Of a stretch of DNA of 64,000 nt, positions 41,061 to 52,800 are shown piece after piece; position 1 is the stretch's first letter, and the number at the start of each line of letters is the position of its first letter. The stretch lies in NCBI GenBank assembly GCA_963855995.1, contig OY979716.1, forward strand, positions 40,943,818-41,007,817, written 5' to 3'. The DNA comes from Muricea muricata. Taxonomy: Eukaryota > Cnidaria > Anthozoa > Malacalcyonacea > Plexauridae. The position numbers and the translations under genes are program-made. A model generated the notes under the pieces. That model saw only the letters and a list, made by a program, of their open reading frames with translations. It did no database searches and was not told where the DNA came from.

Positions 41061-41250
41061 GGAAGTAATTAGTGTGCAGGAGGTTGGCGCTGGAAGTAAT
41101 TAGTATGCAGGATGGTATTGACGGCGGAAGTAATTAGTATGCAGGAAGTATGCCGGAGGATGACATCATTATAATTAACGTGAGATCTCCCGTAAGATTT
41201 AACGTTAGATCTAACGTTATCTCCCGTGAGATCTCTGACGTTCAATGTTT
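41061..41250. repeat. Short tandem repeat plus ATCTAACGTT palindromes
   Basis: GGAAGTAATTAGTATGCAGG occurs three times (41,061-41,145). It is followed by overlapping palindromes built from GAGATCTCCCG and TAGATCTAACG (41,172-41,245). Confidence 0.7.
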
Positions 41251-41846
41251 TTTTTTAATTGGTGCGCGAATGACACAAACAATAAACGTTTTGAAATGTA
41301 TATATTACTAGGTTACCCATAGGGTAGGGAATGCTGCCTTGCCGTTGTCGGAAAAAAAAAACGCAAGAACGCCATCTTAATGAATTGTATTTTCACCTAA
41401 CATCAAATATTTTACAATAAGAATATAGTAAAATGTAACATAGCCCAATAAAAAAACTGTCTAAGAATGAACGAGCACGACAAAACCAAACGTAACTATA
41501 CAAGTCAATGTTTAAAAATTGCTCGGTATGAGTCTTCAGGTGTGTATCAACAAAATGTTATTGTTCACTGAGTTTCAACTGTCTTTTGCGGTGACTGCGA
41601 CTGCATTTCGTCTTTTGTTGTAAAAAACCTTAGCGTTGACTGTTAATAAGATTCCATCCACGTATCATCATCGATTCTGTTACAATTTATGTTATCTATA
41701 CTGTTTTCTTGTTCATAAATTGTTACAAGTTATTTCAGTTTATCGTCGAATAATAGTAAACTTACATCTTTATCGTTCTCATCTTTGAAAATAACTTTAG
41801 CAGTAAATCGTTGCCTGCGCTTATCTTTTAACTGACCCAAACCACA
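41251..41846. other. No gene recognised
   Basis: AT-rich, no conserved ORF. Confidence 0.4.
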
Positions 41847-42358
41847 TTATGAACATTTCACAACCATCTTGCCAGGAACCGTAACGACTTTAACATGGCA
41901 TCTATTGCAGGAGAGAAATTTGTTGATGGACTCCACACCTTCCGCCAGGAATTTCACAAATTGCAGGTTTCCCTGGAGATTCACCTCATCTTTCAGCCCA
42001 ACAGTAGCAGTAGATTCCTTTATTTCGGACTTTCTGTTCATAGTTAAATATTTGCTGCCCTCGTATTCTTTGACAACTGCCCTTGAAATTATTTTCTGTA
42101 ATGTGACCCTAATTGTATTTTCTCGATGTCACCTTCCCATAATACTGCACGAACAGAAGCAGAATGGTCAGTGAATATTGCTTCTTGCTTCCTCAATGTT
42201 TTTCCATTCTTTGGAATTTTCTCCTCGAACCCGTGAAATGACAGTCTACCTCTAACATTGACTGTGGCGTCGGAGCTACCATCAACAATTGACGCAACGT
42301 CAATAATTGCAGAGGAAATTTGATCGTTCACCGGTCTATGAAACATTGTAAAATTCAT
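41847..42358 (-). pseudogene. RPA-like OB-fold protein fragment
   Basis: From 42,358 down: SSDATVNVRGRLSF, FTDHSASVRAVLWEGDIEKI, then (next frame) AVVKEYEGSKYLTMNRKSEI and a zinc-ribbon start FLSCNRCHVKVV...MVVKC. The beta-strand wording (S-V-R-x-V-L-W-E ... Y-E-G-x-K-Y-L) is that of replication-protein-A large-subunit-like OB folds that bind single-stranded DNA. One frameshift near 42,095 breaks it. No other RPA domain is nearby, so a captured or duplicated fragment is likely. Confidence 0.55.
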
Positions 42359-42663
42359 GAATGATTAATAAGCTAATTACCCAATAAAGGAACCATATTT
42401 ATGTCACATGATATCTTAATTTTTAAACCCCAATACAGGTCAGCAATCTGATAAAGCTATGTCCTAATTAGTAGTCTTAACCTTTGATACAGCTGTATCC
42501 TAATTAGCATGCATTTATTAACTTCGTTAAAAAATGTTCCTGCTTAATATTCATATATTAGACGCGCACGAAACAAAAACAACTGGCAATTAAGTGGCCG
42601 AGTACTGCATAATATTAATCTAATGACATTCCACATTCATTAACTATTGTTTCATTTCACAAG
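42359..42663 (+). repeat. Dispersed repeat, copy 1
   Basis: Begins GATTAATAAGCTAATTACCC and runs about 250-300 bp. A second copy, same orientation and clearly diverged by small indels, is at 59,404-59,672. No ORF or TIR seen. Confidence 0.85.
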
Positions 42664-42724
42664 TACGATAAATAAATGTCCCATCAATTAAATCAAAATT
42701 GGCCCCAAGCATTGAAGTTTCATG

Positions 42725-43140
42725 CTTGATTTCAAGTCTGATTTAGACAGAAGACTAATAATGCATTATTAAAGTCTTTTAAAGATCACTTTGATTTTAC
42801 AAATTGCTGGAGTGAAATGGCCGGCATGGTGGTATAAAAATTTTGAATCCATTTCAATCTGATCACAGTTTGGCATTTTCAACTTAAACCACCGTCAATA
42901 GCCGATTAAATCGCATGTTCAGTGACAACTCTTCATTATTTGATTTAGATAGAAGACCATAATGCAATAATACGAGCTTTTAGAAGGTCACTTTGAGTTC
43001 ACAAATTGCTGGCGTGAAATGGCCGGCATGATCAGATGGCATAAAAATTTTAAATCTATTTCAGTCTGATCGCAGTATGGCATTCTCAGCCGATTAAATC
43101 GAATGTTCAGTAACAATTCTACATTATTTGATTTAGATAG
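42725..43140 (+). repeat. Two-unit tandem duplication, ~210 bp unit
   Basis: Both units carry ACAAATTGCTGG, GTGAAATGGCCGGCATG, AGCCGATTAAATCG and ATTATTTGATTTAGA in order. The second unit lacks about 20 bp. Confidence 0.8.
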
Positions 43141-43373
43141 AAGAGTAGAAAACCATAATCCACTAGTTATGGGAACCACTGAGTATTTTAATAAAATACA
43201 AAAGAACAGTAACTCCGAATAACATTTTGTAGCTTTATTGAATCACCCGTTCCACCAATTCTAATACGCTTAAAGCGTTACTTCTAAAATTTAGAAACGC
43301 GCTTTCAAGCGTCACCCGAATGCATTCTGCACATTCTGAGCTGGTGAGTTGTGACGTGTCATTTCTGTTCAAT

Positions 43374-43541
43374 ATGGCGGAAAGTTGTAGTCGACCTTGT
43401 ACGTATGAAAAAATTACAGATGAACAACGTAAAATACTGTCAAATTATTACGACAATGGAATGAATACCACTGGGAGCAATATGCAAAATGTTATCGAGG
43501 AAGTTGCAACTAAAGCGAAGCTTGATATTGGGCGAGTTAAG
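43374..43541 (+). CDS. Homeodomain-HMG protein, exon 1
   Basis: ATG in CAATATGGCGG, then MAESCSRPCTYEKITDEQRK, ILSNYYDNGMNTTGSNMQNV and AKLDIGRVK, ending at an AAG/GTGAGA donor in phase 0. This is a homeodomain-like fold up to the start of helix 3. The exon at 55,180 begins KWIGNEKRKRK in phase 0, which completes helix 3 (RVKKWIGN-KRK). The MULE transposon at 43,764 therefore occupies this gene's first intron. A nuclear DNA-binding role is inferred from the domain pair. Confidence 0.7.
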
Positions 43542-43763
43542 GTGAGAAGCATTACAAGGAGTGCAGAACACAATTTACATTTTACGCGCCACTTTGTATT
43601 AAGTATTTATTATTTGAAAGGGGATATATGAAATTTAGTAAATGTGCATCAGCAGGGACGTTGTGCAGGGCATCACAGGAGCAGGTGATTTTTTAATACA
43701 TTTTCCTGCGTAGAGTAAGTAAATGGCAATTTTACTATGAACATATTAACAGAATTTGTAAAT

Positions 43764-44006
43764 GGCTATCTTTAAAAGCCGGAACGGGGAATCGGGGAAC
43801 GGAACGGGGAACGAGAAAAACCGGAACGAGAAAAGCCGGAATCTTTAAAAACCGGAACGAGAAAGCCGGAATCTTTAAAAACCGGAACGAGAAAAGCCGG
43901 AATCTTTAAAAACCGGAACGAGAAAAGCCGGAATCTTTAAAAACCGGAACGAGAAAAGCCGGAATCTTTAAAAACCGGAACGAGAAAAGCCGGAATCTTT
44001 AAAACT
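43764..44006 (+). repeat. Left TIR with 31-bp subterminal satellite
   Basis: A terminal 70-bp head is followed by about six copies of a 30-31 bp unit (GCCGGAATCTTTAAAAACCG + GAACGAGAAAA). The unit combines two half-motifs already present in the head. Confidence 0.9.
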
Positions 44007-44022
44007 AACCCAACCACACAAT

Positions 44023-44130
44023 CCACGTGTTAGCCTGCAGAGCAGGCGTTTTGGGGAACGGGGTTGGGAGCGAGGCGGAGGAAACCCCTCCCCGCCCGCA
44101 AACGCCTGCTTCGCAGGCTAACACGTGTGG
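44023..44130. mobile_element. Palindromic MITE inside the MULE
   Basis: CCACGTGTTAGCCTGC and complement, about 28-bp arms, GC-rich centre. Confidence 0.75.
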
Positions 44131-45261
44131 TCTTTTCTACTTTGTTCGTCGGAAAAGCAATCAAAGATTCAAAGCAAAGTTTTCTTCCAATGGTGAGTAA
44201 TTTTATCACATTTTAATGTATTGTTTTATTGTTTGAGTGCTATTGTTTTCAGAGTTCTCACGATTGCGTTCAGTTGACAGCCTGACAGGTTTTGCGAATA
44301 TGATTTGCATGTAATTTACATATCAGTAACTAGCTAGCGCTACTACTAGCATATAAAAAATAATCAAATCGAACTCCGTCCTCAACTCAAGGTCTCGCAT
44401 CGCCGTTGCGTAAAGTCCCAAATATATTTCTTCGGCGATTGACCAGAAAAACTGTGTTTAAAGAACTGTTAAAATGAGCTAAACAATTGGGTGTTGTGAA
44501 ACAGCAGAGTGCTTTGTATAACTTATAATAGGGCCATAGCCCCAATAATTTAGCAGACTTTATGCATTTTTTAAATAATATACCTTTAAAATACAGACTC
44601 TTAATGAATTTTAAGCAATTGCATCATTGGTTACAACAAATATAGTATCTACTTAACTACTGAAATGTTTATATGGTACGCCTTGAAGAATGTGTGCCAA
44701 CCATCATGCTTGCACGTCGATTGAAGTTTTCATTTTGAAATTTGAATCCATGAAAAATCGCAACCATCCTATAAATACACTTGCTTATTTTAACATATTT
44801 TTAATGGGGAATGCAATAAAAAAAATTTCTCTAGCCTATTTTGTGTTATAAAATAAAATACAATATATTCATAATATTCTGCTCAACAAGTGAAAACTCT
44901 GTATGTTATAAATAAATTGATGTAAAATTGATTTCCCCAACCAAAAAAACAAGATTACTTTGGCCCTGCATATACCCATTTCCAATACGTGGAAATTTGA
45001 AAAATCGACTCGCCATGACATGCGTAAAAGGACTCGGGCGAGTAGACAATGGGCCAATTGCACAATAGCCAAAAAAATTAAAAATCGAAATGGGAAAATC
45101 TTTCACCACAACATAAAAAACCATCCTAAAGTTGGTGAAATTGAAAAGTTTGATTGTAAAATGTTTCAAAATGTGTGAGATAGTCACGCTGATACATTTT
45201 TCACATTCTAAAGCATTTCACTACCGAACTTTGCCAATTTACTAACTTTGGGATGCTATTT
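44131..45261. other. 5' region of the MULE, no gene recognised
   Basis: No coding signal between the left TIR and the kinase ORF apart from short spurious ORFs. It may hold the promoter and 5' UTR. Confidence 0.4.
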
Positions 45262-45449
45262 CACCCGATCCGAATGTTGTATCCCAATAAAATTATTGTC
45301 TCCAATAAATTATTGGGATTGTTAGGGTCAGGGTTGTGGTTTGGGTCAGGGTTCATTTTATATGCATGAAATGACAATTCCAGTAACTATTGGAATTATC
45401 AAACGTTGTAACCAGTAATTTTACTGGAATACAACGTTCGGATCGGTTG
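45262..45449. mobile_element. 188-bp TIR element with GCTATTT duplication
   Basis: CACCCGATCCGAATGTTGTA and complement (about 40-bp TIRs). GCTATTT is repeated at 45,255-45,261 and 45,450-45,456. Confidence 0.8.
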
Positions 45450-45772
45450 GCTATTTAATGCTGTGGTAATAAATTTTACCTTTTTTCAAAAAGACATTGG
45501 CTATAATGCTATTGGTGCAATGGACGAAACGTGAAAACTAGATCTCAAGAATAATGTGATGGCTCGCTACGTTTAGTTACCAGATATCTAGGAAAACAAG
45601 CGCGAATCGCAAAGTGTGATTGATAGAATAACTAGTGAATATTGCATCATTATTATGTACAATTCTATTTGGATACGTATGAATATTTAGTACGTGAACC
45701 ATGAATGTTTTTTTCGAACGCCCTGTATTTAATTTTCTTTTCTAAGTTAATCAAGATATTCTGTGTTTATTA

Positions 45773-47653
45773 ATGGCTGGAACATTTGCAATTCCTCAAC
45801 TCTCTCTTCGCCGTGATACAGTTCCTGATTTAGACGTTCCTTTATTTAACTGGAGTGATTTTTCAACTGAGAAGCATTTAGGCAGTGGAGCTTTTGGGGC
45901 TGTGTATTCTGGCCGGTACGAAAGGCGTGATGATGTTTTCGAAGATGTTGTGGTGAAACAACTACACACGCAGACCAAGGAAAGCAAGCGTTTATTTTTG
46001 AAAGAAGCACGTTTACTTCATCGCCTTCCTGATCATAAGAACATTGCTTCTTTTATTGCATTTTGCGCCGAACCATTTGCAATCATGATAGAGCATGTGT
46101 ATTTCGACTTCACTGTGTTTGGAATTGAAAAGACGGTGACCGATTTGAGTGAGTTTTTACGGTTTGTTGATGAGAAACTTGAATTTTCGGCGCTGAAACA
46201 CTGTCCATTAGAGATCGCCCGCGATGTTGCAGGATTGTGTTTTCTTCATTCCAACGGTATCGTCCATCGCGATCTGAAACCAAGCAATATATTGGTCACG
46301 AACCAGCATTACCTTGGGCAACTTCCGGAAAAAGAGCAGTCCTGTCGATTCGCAGAAAGTCCCATAAAGTGCAAGTTGGCGGATTTCGGAGAGAGCAGGG
46401 CAACATATTTGCAAACTCGAACACTTGTGGAAACACGTACTGCTCGGGTTGATCGCGGAACGCCCGCTTTCATGGCTCCAGAAGCATATTTACGGGCAAC
46501 ACGATCCATGACCCAAGAGGATATGAAACGAGCAGATATTTGGAGTTTTGCTATGGTAGTTTATTGCCTTATGAATCCTGACGTCGATCATCCATATGAA
46601 CATTGTTTGTTCCCCGATAGCCAAAAAGATTCGATCGAGTCTTTGAAAGTTTTTCTAGAAGCGAAACGTTTACCTCAACACGGACCAGGCTATGAATTTC
46701 TTCAAGTCTCTGAGTGGTGGCGACTTGAGAATGCTTTCAAGAATTGCGCCAAATTTGAACCAGAATTGCGACCATCAGCGCACGATGTAACTACCATGTT
46801 GTCTAAGGGTAAAAGTTTTTCTGCTTCAGTCGAACACGTGGTCCCTTTACAAGTAAGTCAGGCAAGTTCGCTTTGTGAACAGGACAAGATAGCCGCGGAA
46901 CGTTTGAATAGTTCAAATGCTATTTCAATTGAATACGAGAATGAGGAAACAGCTGTGGATAATGACGGAACAAATTCATGCGCTTTTCTTGGTTTGGAGA
47001 TAGCAAATCGATTTCTGGCATCAAAGGAGCCTCTGGAATGGAGTGAATTGAAAACAACAGCCGAAGATGTTATTAATAATTATCCTATTGTTATTAATCA
47101 ACTGCGCGTCAAAGAAGAATTATACGAACCGATTGCTGCTTATTCGTTGATGAGAAACAACAATCTCATAAACAACTCCACACTTTCCGAAGAATTCGTC
47201 GACGAAGCAACGCAACGCGTGTTTTCTGTTGCCGGTAGAGATCATTTCGTTCATGTTCTACTCCGTTTTGCGCAGATGTCGTCCCATGGAGTCGGACTTT
47301 ATACGTGTGAACCATATACATTTCTTGTTGGCTTCAATAGGCAATCGTTTTTCGTTCTGGATACTCATCCAATCAGCTGTTCTTTGGGTGGTAACGGGAA
47401 CGGCATTTTACTGTACACTCAAGATACAAATGATACTTCGTGCATGCGCTTGGTTCGTTGGATCCATAGAAGACTGTTGGAAAGTGGCCTTGGATGCAGC
47501 AGTCGGCAAAGTTTGGCTTGGATTACAGTCAGTAAGTATATAATGACACTGCTTTTTTGTCGATTATTGCAGTTTGATACCCTATACGGCGAAGCAATTA
47601 TAAGTCTACTGCAAAAAAAAAAACCCGCGCCAGTTTTTCATAGAATGTCTTAA
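45773..47653 (+). CDS. Protein kinase fused to a papain-like cysteine protease domain, carried by the MULE
   Basis: Open for 626 codons from the first ATG. Kinase domain (about residues 28-345): glycine loop GSGAFGAVYSG (37-47), Lys62 in VVVK, Glu78, HRDLKPSN (165-172), DFG (204-206), APE (235-237), DIWSF (255) and the Arg of ELRPS (333). All catalytic residues are present. Domain two (about 395-586): GTNSCAFLGL with candidate nucleophile Cys403, then YTFLVGFNRQSFFVLDTHPI with Asp530 and His532, the layout of papain-fold deubiquitinase/OTU-like proteases. A GTC-A/GTAAGT donor at 47,531/47,532 (phase 1) matches the acceptor at 48,674, so the last 40 codons are probably intronic. Kinase substrate and protease specificity are unknown. 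Confidence 0.85.
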   Translation: MAGTFAIPQLSLRRDTVPDLDVPLFNWSDFSTEKHLGSGAFGAVYSGRYERRDDVFEDVVVKQLHTQTKESKRLFLKEARLLHRLPDHKNIASFIAFCAEPFAIMIEHVYFDFTVFGIEKTVTDLSEFLRFVDEKLEFSALKHCPLEIARDVAGLCFLHSNGIVHRDLKPSNILVTNQHYLGQLPEKEQSCRFAESPIKCKLADFGESRATYLQTRTLVETRTARVDRGTPAFMAPEAYLRATRSMTQEDMKRADIWSFAMVVYCLMNPDVDHPYEHCLFPDSQKDSIESLKVFLEAKRLPQHGPGYEFLQVSEWWRLENAFKNCAKFEPELRPSAHDVTTMLSKGKSFSASVEHVVPLQVSQASSLCEQDKIAAERLNSSNAISIEYENEETAVDNDGTNSCAFLGLEIANRFLASKEPLEWSELKTTAEDVINNYPIVINQLRVKEELYEPIAAYSLMRNNNLINNSTLSEEFVDEATQRVFSVAGRDHFVHVLLRFAQMSSHGVGLYTCEPYTFLVGFNRQSFFVLDTHPISCSLGGNGNGILLYTQDTNDTSCMRLVRWIHRRLLESGLGCSSRQSLAWITVSKYIMTLLFCRLLQFDTLYGEAIISLLQKKKPAPVFHRMS

Positions 47654-48674
47654 CTGCGTGCGCGGCCGCTTTTTATCAAATCACTCAAGCTCACCACATG
47701 CATTCCAAATTTTATTACATTCATTTTGAAATCAATGGTGTTTCCTGAAACCCGATTGGTTAAAAATAGTGCGATTAATCCCCAAATCGCGTCATTTTGA
47801 GTGCGATTACACATTAATCACACTCTCTCATAAAATCCAATCAAATGAAACATCTGAGTTGAACCAACCAGTCAGCTTTAAGTATAGGAACACAAAAAAA
47901 CATAAAATTAGACTTTTTCAAGACAAGTAGTTTTCCCCAAAGTTAATTTCTATACAAAATTGCTGAATTTAAATTTGTATTCAAATACTGTAAATATTCA
48001 AATAAACAAACAGAAATGACAACAAAATACTAAAGAATATAAACAAAATATTACAGAATTAATTTGGAAATTAAAATGAAAGAGACAGATTTTCCGACAA
48101 AGAATTGTAGAAGTGCGAAGAATATCGCACAACTAAAGACAACTAGACAAGTATTGAAAAGCAACGGCAGCGCGACGTTCGTGGTTGTAATGTACATTTA
48201 CCGCACCAAAAAGTACTTTGTGAAACTATACAAAAGACATTATATGTTTAACTTACTTTTGATTGTATCACCCGACTTTATGTCACGGCCATTTTGTTCG
48301 CATGTTGCTATGTTACAAGATGGGGGCAAGTTCGGGCGTGTTTTTTGTAAACAAACTAGCGTTGGCGCCGCTTGTAGATTTCAAAATGAATGTAATAAAG
48401 TGGAAATTGCACTTCATGTCGTGCAATTTTGGTCTGAAATCAAACTTGTGATTACAAATCGATTTTGTAATCACGAGTTTGATTTCAGACCAAATTGCAC
48501 TCCACTCAGTGCAATTACCATTATTAATCAAGTGCGAAAGCAACAATAGTGCAGATTTTGGTAACGTCACTAATGTATCTACACAGTAATCACACAATTT
48601 TTAACTTTAACTTCACACTGAAATTGTTTGGAACGTCTTTGATTACAACTACTTGTTTGGTTTCTACAATGTAG
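47654..48674. other. Probable MULE intron with palindrome
   Basis: No gene. It contains a hairpin of about 37-bp arms (about 48,422-48,500; TTTGGTCTGAAATCAAACTT and complement), flanked by further GTGCAATT / GTGCGATTA motifs reaching back to 47,780, probably one nested foldback element of about 780 bp. Confidence 0.55.
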
Positions 48675-49847
48675 ATGAAAATGAAACTGATGTTCACGAA
48701 GAAAGAAATCAAGCAGAACAGCGTCACACCAACACCAAAGTTGTTGATAATACTTGTGAAAAGACGTTGGTTGAAAACGATGAAGAAATGGTACGATTGA
48801 CTACCATTTGTACATGAACAAGGATATCTTTCAGAAGATTAATAAGGTATTCGTTTCTCTATCTATTTTGATGTAGGTTACGGTAAACGTGTTTGGTGTT
48901 CCTGAAGAGAAGACGATACCTGCAGTGACGCTTCATGAAGTAGGAGATCACGAGGGAAGTCTTGAATTATTCCCAGAAGACCAAGAAATAGGGAGAAACT
49001 TAGAGGTTGAAGTATTATATAGTTGTTATGTTGTTAAGTAGTTTTAGGAGGTATATGAAACATCCAACGTTATATTGCGCAACTGCTGCATGGTAATGGG
49101 GTGGACAGAAGTATCTCTGAATAAATTTTGGAAACGTTACTTCGATGAGTTACGGAAGTAAAAAAAAATATCCTGCGTGAAATATATTTATGATTTTTTG
49201 TATTAATATGCAGGAGCCATCTATAGCAAATACATACACAGCTGGTGATAAAGAAAATATTCGAAGGTAATCAAGATCAAACGATGTATATATGCCCGTG
49301 CGCATCGTCATAATAGAATTCCTTGGGCCCGGGGAAAAAAGCTTGCATTTTGATGTGGAGATAGCCATAAGACATAATTTCACGCACTCAACTATGGAGT
49401 TCTTGCATTTTTAGCAAGCGGCAAGAAAGACTTGTGAAAAGTTCAACGGTTTTCATTGAACGCGATGACATCCATGAAATACCAGTCCTGTCGCTGACCT
49501 CATCCAGTTCGACTAAAGGTTCGTTTTTCTCAAATATTGCCGAACGGCGAATTTAATTGCAGCTTGCGGTACTGGAAAAGTATATTTTATATCCAAACAA
49601 TTTACTAACCTTCACTATTCTTCTATTTACCAGAACAGACCGACGAGAATAAGTCTTCAACAGATAATGAATCCAACTGTGAAGATGAGTCTTCAAGGTT
49701 AGTTTTGATCTTTTGTTTCGCACGAGCAAGATCTCTTTTCTGCGCTATGCAAGCGTTCCCCGGAATTAATGATGACATGCTATTTCCTGCTATTTTAGTC
49801 GCAATGGGTCATCGCCTGGGCCCACAAGTAATTGTTTTGAACCTTAA
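48675..49847 (+). CDS. MULE acidic linker, six small exons
   Basis: Exons 48,675-48,790; 48,877-49,005; 49,214-49,266; 49,415-49,518; 49,634-49,697; and from 49,799. Each is bounded by AG and GT, and phases chain without conflict (1-0-0-2-1-2). The first completes the codon split at the end of the kinase-protease exon. They encode a Glu/Ser/Asn-rich chain (ENETDVHEERNQAEQRH ... EQTDENKSSTDNESNCEDES ... SRNGSSPGPTS). The last runs in frame to a TAA at 49,845-49,847. Transcript evidence is needed for exact use of each site, but the unbroken phase series is unlikely by chance. Confidence 0.6.
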
Positions 49848-49859
49848 AAGGAAGATGTT

Positions 49860-52800
49860 ATGACACCAGTCTTCTCCTGGAATAAGGTAGCATACACTAG
49901 CGAAGAACTGGTTTCTATCCTGTTGGACACCTATCAGCCAGAACAAATGTGCCTATCTCCGCCCATCAATATTTCTCACAATGTCTGTTTCTTGGTGGAT
50001 ACGAAAAATATGCAACACGAAGACGATCTTAAATGCGATGACATGGGTGTCTGGAAGCATAACGGCTCCCCGAAATGCCAATTTCATGTGGAAAAGAACT
50101 CCCGAGGGGTTAAACGAATTATTGCAGTTGGTAGAAGTTCAAGCAGTCAAACGGAGCGAACAAGCGATTTATACACCTTGAAACGTGCATACTACAAAAA
50201 TGCTTCAGATCCTGATGTTCGCAAGATCATATCTAAACTATACGGTATGTTGAATTTTGTTGGCTGAACTTTTTCATACTGATAAAACATTACTTTTGGG
50301 ATTATCTATCAACACATTTTTTTCATTCGAAAAAGATTTTTAAACAGAGAAAATAGGAGTCTTGAACCAAAAAGAAATTCGATCGTGAGATGAAATTGTT
50401 GCAGGTTACATGTAATTTTACGAGCTTAATAACGAAGTGTATTTATTCCATGTAGATAATCATGGCAATCAAGTTCATGTTGTCTTTGTCCAATACTTAT
50501 TCAGTGGCTTGGAACACGAGGTTAACTGTATAAAGCCCCACGGAAATTCAAAAGCGAGAACCTCATACACGCGCATTTTACCTAGCACACGGGAAAAGAT
50601 GAAATAGTCGGTATTTCAAAAAGGAAAGACAGTGAAGGAATCGCTAGATGAAGTGTATCTTGCATCCGGAGATGTTACAATGGCAAGGTCTCTTGGTGAA
50701 CTACCGAGAGGGCCAAATGACATTTATAACGCCAGACACTCCGCTAATCAATCTTCGGAGCGCCCTTCTCTGCCACGTGGTACTCAAAGAAAAAAATACC
50801 AAAATAATAAAGACGTTCATGTGAATAGTATGTGGACACTTTTAGAACGAGCCGAACGGGAGGAAGAACTCTCCAAGGACGCAGTTTTTATACGGGAATG
50901 TGCAATACATCCAGACTTCTTTGTCGTTATAGCAAACGATCAGCAACTCACAGAACTTGTTCAATTTTGTACAAACCCCAAGGAATACAGTGTTCTGGGA
51001 ATTGACCCAACCTTCAATATATTTGACCGGAACATTAGTCTCACTGTCACCACGTACAGAAATCTCAGGTTAGAAAACCCGAAAACTGGAAAGGCACCTG
51101 TGTTCGTGGGACCATTGTTAATGCACCAAAGAAAAGACTGGCAAACTTACTCGAAGTTTGCACATGCTCTGGTAACCTTAAAGCCAGAGTTGGAGGGTGT
51201 TCTTTCCGTTGGCACTGATGGAGAAAAAGCCCTGATTGACGGCTTCAAACGAAACATGCGTTTCGCTGTATTTCTACGTTGTTTCTTGCATTTTAAAGAC
51301 AACATCGAAAGGGAGCTTGGAAGCAGAGGAATCACGGGCGACGAAAAGACGCGTTTCGTGTCGGAAATATTTGGGAAACAGGAGGGTTCTGTCAAGTTCT
51401 TCGGGCTAAATGACTGTGAAACTGAAGAAGAATTTGACTCGAAGCTTGAAGGGCTGAAAGTAAGCTGGGAAGAAAGAGAAAATGAGATCGGAAATGGTAG
51501 CCACAAACGCACGTTTTTCGAGTGGTTTCAGTATGAAAAGGTAGTATTATATTACATGCATATGTGTAGTTAGCGGCAGTGAAGAAAAAAAAATGAGAAA
51601 AAGCAGAAAATTAGAATTTGATAACAACGTGTAACAAGCCTGCAGCAGACTTGCTACAACTTGTGTGTTTCTATGTGTGTAGACCTTCTCAACCTCGCTT
51701 CGGTGACTGAATTCGAAATTAAACATAAATTTTACACCTAAACGAGAGTGACCCGACGAGAATTCATAACTAGCGATAACATACATATACCTACATTTAC
51801 TAACGATAAGGTGTTTTTTATCAGGCATCTGATATGAAAGAATCGATGTTGAGACCTGTCCGAGTAGAAGCTGGACTTGGAAACCCTCCTTCAGAGTACA
51901 TCAATAACGATCCTGAGTCAGCAAACTTCATTATTAAGCATGGGCTGCATTTCAACGTTGAAAAGCCACACGAGTTTATCCATAAAATCAAGAATATTAT
52001 CGAAACTCAACAACGTAATCAAGATCGCGCTGTGTTTGGCAAAGGAATGTACCGAGTTCGGCCCAGTTTTCAGCATCTTGCGATTGACGAAGTAGAGATA
52101 AGCCGTTTGAGTTACGCTCAAAAGACCAAAAAGCTGATTGAATTTAAGAACGCAGGGATGAACGACATGCACGATGCTACCAGCCCTGATCAAGAAGACT
52201 CTCTGGATGAAGAGCAAACGTCGTCAATGAGCATCAGCGCAAAGGAAAGCAAAATAACAACAGTACCTTTGCCAATCCTTGAAGCTATGTTCGAGAAAGC
52301 GTCCAATTTGCTTGCGTCAAAGGGAAGTGTTATTCCCAAACCCGGGGCTGATAATGGTTCTTTTACTGTCGCGGGAACATTAAACAAAGTTCATAGTGTT
52401 ACTCCTGGCAAAGGCGGCTGTTTGTCATGCGATCGTACATGTATCAACCACGCTACCAAAGTTTGCGAGCACGTTCTTGCTGTTGCGCAGTTGAGAGGGT
52501 CGCTCGGTGAATTTCTTGCCTGGTTTAAGCGAAGGAAACAACCTGCTATGATGGATATGGTAGAACAGAGAGGGCCGAAGAATGCGGGCAGAAAGCCGTC
52601 TAAAAGAAAACGGTCAAATGCAAAGAAGCAATCAGTTAACGAGTATACAGATTTGCTTGGTGGCGGTGATGGTCAATCTTAGGATTTATCAGGTGGCCAA
52701 CAACCACCTGCTAGGGCAGCCAGAAGTGTTCGGCAGCACAGTACGGGCTTTTCCTCAAATCCAGTAGTTCCCACTACTCTTTCGCACTCAGACACAACAC

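Noticed and set aside
34928-42358. STPR ORF plus RPA-like fragment as one Helitron
   Set aside because: They are 7 kb apart on opposite strands with no Rep/helicase motifs or Helitron ends between them.
43834-44003. Regularly spaced 31-bp repeats as a CRISPR array
   Set aside because: The repeats are contiguous with no unique spacers, have an inverted counterpart at the other TIR and sit in an intron-bearing genome.
47532-47572. 41-nt intron (GTAAGT...TTGCAG) at the end of the kinase ORF
   Set aside because: Too short for normal animal splicing and it would give an immediate stop; the same donor fits the downstream acceptor at 48,674 in phase.
49845-52682. A ciliate-type genetic code (TAA/TAG = Gln)
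   Set aside because: Other intact genes in the window end at TAA, TAG or TGA and use Gln codons normally; local mutation or readthrough is simpler.
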